From the NCBI GenBank assembly GCA_023393375.1, contig JAEWLI010000129.1:1-18163 (forward strand): 18,163 bases of DNA, written 5' to 3'. Source of the stretch: Bacteroidota bacterium. Lineage in GTDB: Bacteria > Bacteroidota > Bacteroidia > Cytophagales > Cyclobacteriaceae. How positions within the stretch are numbered: the stretch's first letter is position 1; every line of letters begins with the position of its first letter. The notes under the pieces are model-generated. The model did not search any database. It was not told the origin of the DNA and saw only the letters and a list, made by a program, of their open reading frames with translations. The position numbers were made by a program, and so were the translations under genes. Positions 1-7,370 of the stretch are shown one piece after another.

Positions 1-14
1 TCCTGACTTGTCCG
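1..14 (+). repeat. Left terminal inverted repeat of the IS
   Basis: TCCTGACTTGTCCG, an exact reverse complement of 1596-1609. Matching falls off after the 14th base, apart from a T-run (16-18) that pairs with A's at 1592-1594. The true outer end could lie further left, outside the window. Confidence 0.9.
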
Positions 15-98
15 GTTTTTTTAAACATTGAAAAAAGTATTGGTTTTAAGGGGATTTAAGAGGTTTTTTATGTAATTTGACCGCACTAACTGCTTCAA

Positions 99-1593
99 AT
101 GCTGCATATAAGAACAGTCAAAACCAAGGGGAAGTCCCGCTCGGTACAGGTGTATCGTTATCGAAACAGTAAGCGGGTCATCATCAAACATATCGGTTCG
201 GGAACCACCGATGAAGAAATCATTGCCCTGATAGAAATGGCAAGGGTATTCATTTCCGACTACACTAAACAGTCTTACCTGTTTGAAGAAACGAAGCCCA
301 ATGAAGAAGCCGTATTGATCAGTCAATGCGAATATATAGGCATTTACTACACCTATGTGTACGATGTTTTGAGGGGCCGTACAATACCGGATCGGTTATG
401 CCTTGGAGGTGGACACACTGTTGAACGATCTTGTTGTGATTCGGATCTTTGAGCCTGCCTCCAAGCTCCGCTCCATTGAGTTGATGGAAACTTATTTTGG
501 CATCAGGCACCGCCGCCAACAGTTTTATGAGTCAGTACGCAAGTGGTTAAATTTAAAAGAAAATATAGAGAAGCAAACGCTTGGTTTTGCAAGAAAACAA
601 TATGGTTTTGATTTTTCTTTATTGTTTTATGATGTTACGACATTGTACTTTGAGACATTTACCGAAGATGAACTCCGCAAGAATGGGTTTTCCAAAGACA
701 ATAAATTACAACAACCGCAAATTGTAGTGGCACTGATGGTTACCCCCGAAGGTTTTCCTGTTGGCTATGAGGTCTTTTCGGGCAGCACATTTGAGGGGCA
801 CACCCTGATCCCAGTCATTAAGTCTTTCATCAAAAAACATCAGGTAGAGCATTTTACCGTAGTGGCAGATGCAGCGATGATAAGTTCAGAAAATGTAGCA
901 GCATTGAGAACTGAAAAAATCAACTACATAGTCGGGGCAAGACTGGGCAATGTAGCAGCTGACCTGCTGGCTTCGATAAATGTAAACCTACCCAGGACAG
1001 ACGGTAGCACGCTACGACTCAAAACGGATAATGGGTATTTGATCTGCAGCTTTTCAAAGAAGCGGTATAACAAGGACAAATATGAGATGCAAAAGCAAAT
1101 AGAAAGGGCCAAGTCGTTGATGGGCCAGCCCTCAAAAGTCAGGAGGGTAAAATACCTAAAATCCGGGGATAGCAAAATGGCATTGAATGAAAAACTTATA
1201 GAAAAAACCACCAAGCTGTTGGGGATAAAAGGATATTACACAGATATTGAAGAATCTGTAGCTGACAACGCAACCATAATCAATCGATATCATGATTTAT
1301 ACAAGATAGAACAAGCATTCAGGGTGTCGAAACACGACCTGGAAACCCGGCCTATTTTTCATTTTAAGGAAGAACCAATACAATTACACATACTTATCTG
1401 TTTTATGGCTTTGGCCGTATCCAAACACATAGAAATAGCGGCTTCTTTATCAATCAGGGCGTTTTTAACACATTGTAAAAAGATAACCGATGCCAGGATC
1501 TTAAACAAAATAACCAAAAAAGAAATAAAAATGAGAGCAGCTGTCCCCCCACATCTACAGGAAATAATAACCAAACTCCTCAGACCGCACTAA
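99..1593 (+). pseudogene. IS1634-type DDE transposase, frame broken
   Basis: Two overlapping frames make one transposase. Frame A runs from ATG 99 to 452 (117 aa) and frame B is open from 373 to 1593. Frame A has the typical N-terminal beta-rich segment with basic residues (RTVKTKGKSRSVQVYRY) and is meaningful to about codon 92. Frame B carries the catalytic core. Numbering from the TTG at 403, D77 is in FYDVTTLYFE, D156 in VVADAAMIS and E303 in YHDLYKIEQAFRVSK, which is the Y-x(6)-E-x(6)-K motif with the usual Arg replaced by Leu. Removing one G from GGGG (373-376) joins both frames into about 497 residues, a normal length for the family. I infer a 1-bp insertion that disables the gene; a programmed +1 shift or a sequencing error would look the same. 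The protein would cut and join IS ends. Confidence 0.85.
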
Positions 1594-1595
1594 AT

Positions 1596-1609
1596 CGGAC
1601 AAGTCAGGA
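1596..1609 (-). repeat. Right terminal inverted repeat of the IS
   Basis: CGGACAAGTCAGGA, an exact reverse complement of 1-14. It starts 2 bp after the transposase TAA stop (1591-1593). The next bases (1610 onward) read in frame as rlmI codons, which fixes the element's right boundary at or very near 1609. Confidence 0.9.
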
Positions 1610-1845
1610 AAGATTTGAACATGACCGCCATCAGGAAAGTTGCTTCGCCCGGAATGATCTTTACTTTTTCCTGTTCACAACATATTTCCAGGGACCTCTT
1701 TCAGAAAATAGTATTTGGTGCAGCAGCCGATGCCGGTAGGTCAGTGAGAATACTCAAACACCTGGAACAGCCCGAAGACCATCCGGTAAGTATTTTTCAC
1801 CCTGAAGGTGAATATCTGAAAGGTTTATGGTTATGGGTGGATTAA
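1610..1845 (+). pseudogene. rlmI: 3' fragment of rlmI-like 23S rRNA methyltransferase
   Basis: The reading frame opens directly from the IS end (K-D-L-N at 1609-1620) and ends TAA at 1843-1845. It matches the C-terminal ~78 residues of RlmI-type class I SAM-dependent methyltransferases, which make m5C1962 in 23S rRNA. These include the FTFSCSQH segment, the QPEDHPVSIFHPEGEYLKG signature and a final beta strand. Full family members are about 390-400 aa with an N-terminal PUA domain, so roughly 80 percent of the gene, including the SAM-binding motifs, lies left of the IS and outside the window. A TTG at 1615 could in principle start a short peptide, but without the SAM site it would have no methyltransferase activity. 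The gene converges on argS with 8 bp between stop codons. I infer IS disruption; the family call is by recognition only. Confidence 0.85.
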
Positions 1846-1853
1846 TCCATCTG

Positions 1854-3647
1854 TTACATACGATCCGGTGCCTGAATTCCCAGTAGTTTTAATCCTTTTC
1901 TGATCACTTTGGCCACCTGGTCAGACAAGGTTACCCTGAACAGCATAACATCATCATCATTGCAATTGAAAATGGATGCTTCGGCATAGAACCGATTGTA
2001 TTCTTTTGCCAATTCGAAGATGTGTTGTGCAATGATAGAAGGATCAAACATTCTGCCTGCCTCAGCCACTTTATCCCTGAATTCCCCAATAATATAGATC
2101 AGGTCCTTTTCAACCTCCAGCAGTCCTGATAATTTTCCCAAAACCTCTTTATTGTGGAAATCAAGATTCATTTCACCGGCTTTTCTGAGAATAGCAGAAA
2201 TGCGGGCATGTGTATATTGAATAAACGGCCCGGTAAAGCCCTGGAATTGTATTGATTCTTCCGGGTTGAACAGCATCCTTTTTTTGGGGTCTACTTTAAG
2301 GAGGAAATATTTTAGTGCCCCCAAACCTAACATATGATACAATTCAGCGGCCTGGTCATCTGTAAACCCTTCGATCTTACCTAATTCCTTAGTGTGTTTT
2401 TCGGCAGTTTCCAACATTTCCTGTACCAGATCATCGGCATCTACCACAGTGCCTTCCCGCGATTTCATTCGGCCGGAAGGTAAATCCACCATACCATATG
2501 ACAAATGAAAAATGCCATCAGCATATGGTTTGCCGAGTTTTTTTAATATTTTGATCAATACATCAAAATGATAATCCTGCTCATTCCCTACTACATATAC
2601 TGATTTTTCATATTGATATTCCTGGTATTTCAGCTCAGCAGTTCCCAGGTCCTGGGTCATGTATACCGATGTTCCATCGCCCCTTAATAGCAATTTTTCA
2701 TCAAGACCTTCAGCGGAGAGATCAACCCAAACCGAACCATCAGGTTTTTTATAGAATACCTGCTTTTTCAGCCCCTCTTCTACAATATTTTTCCCCAACA
2801 AATAGGTGTTGGATTCATAATAGTATTTATCAAAATATACACCCAGAATTCTGTAAGTCTCCTCAAATCCCTGATATACCCATCCATTCATTTGTTTCCA
2901 TAAGGTAACCACGGTGTCATCACCTTCTTCCCATTTTCTTAGCATTTCCTGCGCTTTCAATAGAAATGGTGCTTTGGTTTTTGCCTCTTCTTCTGAAGTT
3001 CCTGAGGCTGTAAGTTCTGCTATTTCTTTTTTATATACCGAATCAAATTTCACATAATATTTCCCTACCAGGTGATCACCTTTAATACCGGAAGATTCAG
3101 GTGTTTCATTGTTCCCAAATTCTTGATAAGCCAGCATGGATTTACAAATATGAATGCCACGATCATTAACCAGGTTTACCATTGATACATCATACCCATT
3201 GGCTTTCAGGATTTCCGAAACTGAAAACCCAAGGAAGTTATTTCTTAAATGGCCCAGGTGTAAGGGTTTATTGGTATTGGGTGAAGAATACTCCACCATC
3301 ACGTGTTTTCCATTTGCGGGATATGATCCGAAATCAGGATCTTGCATAATGTCTGATAGGGCTTGCAGCCAGCTTTCGTCGCTTAAACTCAGATTAAGAA
3401 ATCCTTTAATGACATTATAATCTTTTACTACTCCTGATTGTTCTACTAAATACCGGCCAATAGCCTCAGCACTTTCTTCAGGTTTTCTTTTGGTAAATTT
3501 TAAAAATGGGAACAATACAAAAGTATGTGTGCCGGAGAATTCTTTCCGTGTGGGTTGCAAGCTGATCTCCTCAGGGCTAATGTCAGCATTAAAGATTTCC
3601 TTAAAACCTTCAGCTATCAGCTGTGTTAACTTATTTTCAAATATCAT
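1854..3647 (-). CDS. argS: Arginyl-tRNA synthetase
   Basis: This is a complete class I aminoacyl-tRNA synthetase of 597 aa that charges tRNA-Arg with arginine in the cytoplasm. The order is an N-terminal Add1-type domain (about 1-95), then the catalytic Rossmann domain with HLGH at 130-133 (in SSPNTNKPLHLGHLRNN). An MKSREG at 394-399 takes the place of KMSKS, followed by a DALR anticodon-binding domain (about 470-597). It ends in the canonical LLGIQAPDRM. The length is in the usual 550-600 range. The ATG at 3645-3647 is chosen because the family N-terminus begins there; I see no Shine-Dalgarno sequence, as is common in Bacteroidota. The gene is divergent from the decarboxylase at 3750, with 102 AT-rich bp between them, and convergent with the rlmI remnant. 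No in-frame defects are seen. Confidence 0.97.
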   Translation of the reverse strand: MIFENKLTQLIAEGFKEIFNADISPEEISLQPTRKEFSGTHTFVLFPFLKFTKRKPEESAEAIGRYLVEQSGVVKDYNVIKGFLNLSLSDESWLQALSDIMQDPDFGSYPANGKHVMVEYSSPNTNKPLHLGHLRNNFLGFSVSEILKANGYDVSMVNLVNDRGIHICKSMLAYQEFGNNETPESSGIKGDHLVGKYYVKFDSVYKKEIAELTASGTSEEEAKTKAPFLLKAQEMLRKWEEGDDTVVTLWKQMNGWVYQGFEETYRILGVYFDKYYYESNTYLLGKNIVEEGLKKQVFYKKPDGSVWVDLSAEGLDEKLLLRGDGTSVYMTQDLGTAELKYQEYQYEKSVYVVGNEQDYHFDVLIKILKKLGKPYADGIFHLSYGMVDLPSGRMKSREGTVVDADDLVQEMLETAEKHTKELGKIEGFTDDQAAELYHMLGLGALKYFLLKVDPKKRMLFNPEESIQFQGFTGPFIQYTHARISAILRKAGEMNLDFHNKEVLGKLSGLLEVEKDLIYIIGEFRDKVAEAGRMFDPSIIAQHIFELAKEYNRFYAEASIFNCNDDDVMLFRVTLSDQVAKVIRKGLKLLGIQAPDRM

Positions 3648-3749
3648 CAGACGAGTTATTTCGTTGTACTAAAAAGTTTTGCAAAGATTATAAATTTACC
3701 TCAATATTGCATTTTTAATTTAAATGCTAAAACCATTTTATGACTTAGA

Positions 3750-5147
3750 ATGAAAAGCTATATCGATCTGATAGACCAAACTTTTTATTTTCCTACCAAG
3801 GAGTTTCGGGTAGAAAATAATGAGCTTCTTTTTAATGATGTGCCTTTAATGGAAATAATCAAAGAATACGGCACACCAATCAAACTTACCTACCTGCCGA
3901 AAATAAGCGAAAATATTCAAAACGCTAAGAAATACTTTAAAAACGCCTATAATAAGTTTAATTATAAGGGTAAATATATTTATTCATACTGTACAAAATC
4001 ATCACATTTTCAGTTTGTGATGGAAGAAGCCCTCAAAAATGATATTCATATTGAGACGTCTTCAGGGTATGATCTGTTTATCGTGAACAGATTATTTGAA
4101 ACCGGTAAGATCAACAAGGATACTTATATCATTTGTAATGGATATAAAAGGCCGCTTTATACTTCTAAAATCGTTGAGACCATCAAAGACGGTTTTGTGA
4201 ATTGTGTGCCTATTCTTGATAATCTTGATGAACTAAAAATATATACCGATAATCTGAATCAGGACTTTCAGGTGGGAATCAGGCTGGCTGCTGATGAGGA
4301 GCCCAATTTTGAGTTTTATACCTCCCGTTTAGGGATCAGGTATAATGATATTGTTGAACTGTACAGAAATTCTATCAGGGAGAATCCTCATGTGAAGTTG
4401 AAAATGCTGCACTTTTTTATCAACACAGGGATAAAGGATTCGGCCTACTACTGGAGCGAACTCAGCCGGTTTATGTACAAATATTGTGAATTGAAGAAGA
4501 TTTGTCCCGAATTGGATTCAATCGATATTGGAGGAGGGTTTCCCATCAAGACCTCCCTTCATTTTGAATATGATTATCAATATATTGTAGAGCAGATCGT
4601 GGAGAATGTTCAATGGATCTGCGAAAAGAACAACGTACCCACACCTCATATATTCACGGAATTTGGTTCTTATACTGTAGGGGAAAGTGGTGCTACCATT
4701 TATTCTGTAATGGGGCAAAAACTGCAAAATGATAAAGAGTTGTGGTACATGATTGATGGGTCTTTCATTACTCATTTACCTGATGCTTGGGGGCTGAATC
4801 AAAAATACATCATGCTGGCTATCAACAAATGGAATGAAAACTTTCACCGAGTGAATTTGGGAGGGCTAACCTGCGACAGTATGGATTATTATAACTCAGA
4901 GGCACATATATCTGAGGTGTTTTTACCTAAAATTGAAAATGGGGAGAAGTTATACCTTGGATTTTTCCATACGGGGGCTTATCAGGATTCATTAGGAGGA
5001 TATGGGGGCATTCAGCATTGTCTTATCCCGGCACCTAAGCAGGTGATCATTGAAAGTCCGATGAATGGTTCGAATAAAGTTAAATCAAGGTTATTTGCTC
5101 CGGAACAGGATAGTGAAACTATGCTGAAGATTTTAGGTTACAAATGA
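3750..5147 (+). CDS. speA: Arginine decarboxylase-like PLP enzyme (fold type III)
   Basis: This 465-aa enzyme has the alanine-racemase/ornithine-decarboxylase fold, of the kind annotated as biosynthetic arginine decarboxylase in Bacteroidota. Such an enzyme would convert arginine to agmatine for polyamine synthesis. Visible features: the probable PLP lysine K83 in YSYCTKSSH, the phosphate-loop glycines IGGGFP at 260-265, FTEFGSYTVGESG at 302-314, and the active-site Cys-Asp C375-D376 in GGLTCDSMDYY. It is much shorter than E. coli SpeA (about 630-660 aa) and lacks that enzyme's inserted domains, so it belongs to a separate branch. The substrate is inferred, and diaminopimelate- or carboxynorspermidine-type activity is the main alternative. 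The start ATG 3750 gives the expected N-terminus. The gene stands alone, divergent from argS and convergent with the epimerase (35 bp between stops, no hairpin). Confidence 0.8.
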   Translation: MKSYIDLIDQTFYFPTKEFRVENNELLFNDVPLMEIIKEYGTPIKLTYLPKISENIQNAKKYFKNAYNKFNYKGKYIYSYCTKSSHFQFVMEEALKNDIHIETSSGYDLFIVNRLFETGKINKDTYIICNGYKRPLYTSKIVETIKDGFVNCVPILDNLDELKIYTDNLNQDFQVGIRLAADEEPNFEFYTSRLGIRYNDIVELYRNSIRENPHVKLKMLHFFINTGIKDSAYYWSELSRFMYKYCELKKICPELDSIDIGGGFPIKTSLHFEYDYQYIVEQIVENVQWICEKNNVPTPHIFTEFGSYTVGESGATIYSVMGQKLQNDKELWYMIDGSFITHLPDAWGLNQKYIMLAINKWNENFHRVNLGGLTCDSMDYYNSEAHISEVFLPKIENGEKLYLGFFHTGAYQDSLGGYGGIQHCLIPAPKQVIIESPMNGSNKVKSRLFAPEQDSETMLKILGYK

Positions 5148-5182
5148 TTTTGTGTGGCGATACTCTACCATTCACATCAAGT

Positions 5183-6190
5183 TTAAGCTTTTTGATTCTG
5201 CAATAGTTCTATGATTTGGTTATCAGTATAATTCAACTGAGGATTAAATAAATCATTTTTTATTAGCAATGGCCCATCCAGATCTACCCAGTCTGCCAGT
5301 GGGGCAAGATGCCATGCAGCACTTACTGCTACACTTGATTCTGACATACACCCTATCAAGGTTAACAAACCCAGATCTTTGGCTTTTAAAAGAGATTGAT
5401 ATCCTTCTGCAATTCCTCCGCTTTTCATCAGTTTTACATTAATCCCGTGGAAACAATTGACAATGACAGGCAAATCTTCCATTCGCTGAAAAGATTCATC
5501 GGCAATAATTGGAATCGGGCTATGGTATTTCAGCCATTGGTGGGCTTCCAAATCATCTTTAACAAAAGGTTGCTCCATGTAGGCACATCCTAACTTCTTC
5601 AACTCCCTGCACCAGAACAAAGCTTCATCCGGAGAAGTAAACCCTTGATTAGCATCTACAACAAATGGTTTTGATGTGAGGTGTTGATAAGACTGGATTA
5701 TCCGGTCAATTTGTGTTTGATCTACCTTTAGCTTAAAATACGCTGCATTTGCTGCAGATGTAATTTTTTTTACCATCTCTTCAGTCGTAGAAATTCCAAT
5801 AGTCACTGAAGTTTCTTTTGTGACATTTATAATTCCATATTTTTGCTGAATGCTGATTCCGGTAATGTATGCTTGCAATTGGTGCAATGCTATGTCTACA
5901 GCTGCCATAGTAGCCGGATGATTTGGAAATTGATCATCCAGATTTTTAATATATTGGGCAATATCCAAATGAACAATATCCGAAGGTAATGTAATCTGGG
6001 AAATGATATTTTTGAAAGAATCTATATTTTCCGATACGTAGGGCGGAAATGTAGCCTCGCCCCAGGCATGGTGTTTATTGTATTCCAGCAATATGTAAAC
6101 TGCTGAAGTGGAATCTCGGGAGGTATGTGCAATTTTGAAAGGAAAATGATAGTAGAGACGATAGGGGAAAATAGTAATAGTAATTTTCAT
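5183..6190 (-). CDS. Dipeptide epimerase (enolase superfamily)
   Basis: This 335-aa protein belongs to the muconate-lactonizing/L-Ala-D/L-Glu epimerase group, which typically epimerises the second residue of dipeptides and is often linked to murein-peptide recycling. Residues numbered from the chosen start: K153 and K155 (KxK in YFKLKVD), metal ligands D179 (VVDAN), E206 (MEQP) and D231 (IADES), K253 (NVKLMKSGG), and the D303-x-D305 motif (WVDLDGP) that marks dipeptide epimerases by binding the substrate ammonium. The frame is open 20 codons further upstream to 6250, but that extension runs up to a transcription terminator and does not look like family sequence. I therefore take the ATG at 6188-6190. 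Exact dipeptide specificity cannot be read from sequence. No peptidase or transporter partner lies beside it. Confidence 0.87.
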   Translation of the reverse strand: MKITITIFPYRLYYHFPFKIAHTSRDSTSAVYILLEYNKHHAWGEATFPPYVSENIDSFKNIISQITLPSDIVHLDIAQYIKNLDDQFPNHPATMAAVDIALHQLQAYITGISIQQKYGIINVTKETSVTIGISTTEEMVKKITSAANAAYFKLKVDQTQIDRIIQSYQHLTSKPFVVDANQGFTSPDEALFWCRELKKLGCAYMEQPFVKDDLEAHQWLKYHSPIPIIADESFQRMEDLPVIVNCFHGINVKLMKSGGIAEGYQSLLKAKDLGLLTLIGCMSESSVAVSAAWHLAPLADWVDLDGPLLIKNDLFNPQLNYTDNQIIELLQNQKA

Positions 6191-6248
6191 GGCAAAACCG
6201 CAATTGATTTCGATTAAACTAACGGAACAAATTCGAGAATGGTTGAAC

Positions 6249-6277
6249 AAAAAAAATAGCCGGAAATTCCGGCTATT
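6249..6277 (-). terminator. Intrinsic terminator after the DUF6263-like gene
   Basis: Inverted repeat AATAGCCGG (6255-6263) / CCGGCTATT (6269-6277) with a 5-nt AAATT loop. On the minus strand it is followed by eight T's (the A-run at 6249-6256). It lies 25 bp past the stop of the gene at 6303-7220 and insulates the epimerase gene from it. Confidence 0.88.
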
Positions 6278-6302
6278 GCTATTTTAAATCTCTTGTCAGT
6301 GG

Positions 6303-7220
6303 TTATTTCTTTTCCACGAAGGTTGTTTTGGTAGTAATGTGAATAGGAATTTCCATGCTGCCTCCAGGTACCTGTGGACTTTCAATTGCAATGTTTCCGG
6401 AAATATCTGAATTGGTCTCACCACTGATCACCCAACCCGTTGAAGGATCAACTTTTAGGTTGGTGGTTTGGGTGCCGTTTATATCAACTTTAGCGGGCAT
6501 TCCATTAAGCATAGTTTGTTCGGGAAGGCTTTTAATATCAGATTTCCCAATCAATGACATGGCTGTTTTATTTTTATCTTCATATGTCCAAACTGTGTTT
6601 ATGGTCATAGGCATTGCTGCTGACAAGGTTTGTTCTTTTTTCCAAGAACCTTTAACTGCCACTTGTTCTTTGGGAAAGAATGCAGTGAATGCCTCAAGAC
6701 TGCTTCTTTGACTTTCATCACTAAAGGTTTGAGCTAATTGTGACCTTAACTGCGCTTTGTTTTCCTCAGGAACATTCATTTGGGAAATGCTCTTTTCATA
6801 AGCCTCTTCAAAACCATCGTATTCTGTGATCTCTCCGTATTTATTAATTTTTGCCTGACTTTTTTCTTTCAACAGGTTGTTCAAAAGGGATGCAAATGCA
6901 TCTGATTCCTCAGCTGGTTGTTCTGAATCGTAAGTCATATTAAAATATGCCGATGAGGTAACCATTTTCATTCTTTTGTATACGATGTCTACTGAATAAT
7001 CTTCTGCTCTGGCATCTGTTACTGTAAATTCAACTACTGCTTCAATGTCCTGACTGATTTCCTGTTCAGTGCCCATTATATTTTGAACGATTTCTTGTGC
7101 AGTTTTTTGGTCTATTACGTAAGATGCTCCTTTTTTAAGGTTAAGCCTGATCTCTTCTTTCTTTTGTGAAAAGCCATTTATAGAAATCAACAAGCATAAT
7201 AGAAAAAATATTTTTTTCAT
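6303..7220 (-). CDS. Exported protein, DUF6263-like
   Basis: This 305-aa protein has a clear signal peptide: MKK, a hydrophobic stretch to about residue 16, then GFSQ before KKEE, so cleavage is expected near residue 19. The mature part is beta-rich and acidic with no cysteine and no membrane segment, suggesting a periplasmic or secreted soluble protein. It has a LNLKKGASYVIDQKTAQEI opening, a middle region rich in Glu and Gln, and a final block of alternating strands (SGNIAIESPQVPGGSMEIP). I recall this layout from the Bacteroidota family DUF6263, whose function is unknown; that match is from memory and moderately sure. No catalytic motif is visible. The gene is probably monocistronic, since it has its own promoter-like sequence upstream and a strong terminator downstream, and the preceding pgk gene ends with another terminator. 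Confidence 0.8.
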   Translation of the reverse strand: MKKIFFLLCLLISINGFSQKKEEIRLNLKKGASYVIDQKTAQEIVQNIMGTEQEISQDIEAVVEFTVTDARAEDYSVDIVYKRMKMVTSSAYFNMTYDSEQPAEESDAFASLLNNLLKEKSQAKINKYGEITEYDGFEEAYEKSISQMNVPEENKAQLRSQLAQTFSDESQRSSLEAFTAFFPKEQVAVKGSWKKEQTLSAAMPMTINTVWTYEDKNKTAMSLIGKSDIKSLPEQTMLNGMPAKVDINGTQTTNLKVDPSTGWVISGETNSDISGNIAIESPQVPGGSMEIPIHITTKTTFVEKK

Positions 7221-7257
7221 GGTTATAATATTATTGAGTTAGAATATGATTTATTGT

Positions 7258-7288
7258 GAAAGTTAGTATAAAAAACAGTATTTACAAA
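7258..7288 (-). promoter_or_regulatory. Candidate Bacteroidota-type promoter for the DUF6263-like gene
   Basis: On the minus strand TTTG (7285-7288), then 19 bp, then TAACTTTC (7258-7265), which is 7/8 to TAnnTTTG. A perfect TAATTTTG (7285-7292) overlaps the upstream box but lacks a spaced TTTG of its own. Either would give a short leader of roughly 30-60 nt. In such AT-rich sequence the match is suggestive only. Confidence 0.4.
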
Positions 7289-7324
7289 ATTAAATACACA
7301 AACGGTAGAATTTAATGATGGAAA

Positions 7325-7348
7325 TAAAAAAGGCCTGTGACCAGGCCT
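7325..7348 (-). terminator. Intrinsic terminator after pgk
   Basis: AGGCCTG (7331-7337) pairs with CAGGCCT (7342-7348) around a 4-nt loop. On the minus strand it is followed by TTTTT (the complement of 7326-7330). It starts 22 bp past the pgk stop codon. Confidence 0.87.
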
Positions 7349-7370
7349 CATTTATAAGGAATTCAATTAG

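Larger units (their letters stand above)
1..1609 (+). mobile_element. Insertion sequence, IS1634-like (IS4 superfamily)
   Basis: Seen: perfect 14-bp terminal inverted repeats (TCCTGACTTGTCCG at 1-14 and its reverse complement at 1596-1609) enclose one transposase reading unit that ends 3 bp before the right repeat. The transposase carries the DDE residues and the Y-x(6)-E-x(6)-K signature typical of the IS4/IS1634 group. A size near 1.6 kb suits that family. The element lies in an rlmI-like gene: the right flank continues immediately as rlmI coding sequence. Target-site duplication cannot be checked because base 1 is already the outer base of the left repeat; this coincidence suggests the window (or contig) begins at the IS boundary. 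The transposase frame is broken, so the copy may be inactive. Family assignment rests on motif memory rather than a database search. Confidence 0.9.

Noticed and set aside
3648..3749. Promoters for argS and the decarboxylase in their shared intergenic region
   Set aside because: Only partial matches such as TAAATTTA and AATCTTTG are present, without a well-spaced TTG partner, so no call was made.
6188..6250. An N-terminal extension of 20 codons for the epimerase
   Set aside because: It runs into the terminator of the preceding gene and lacks family-like sequence, while the ATG at 6190 gives the normal family start.
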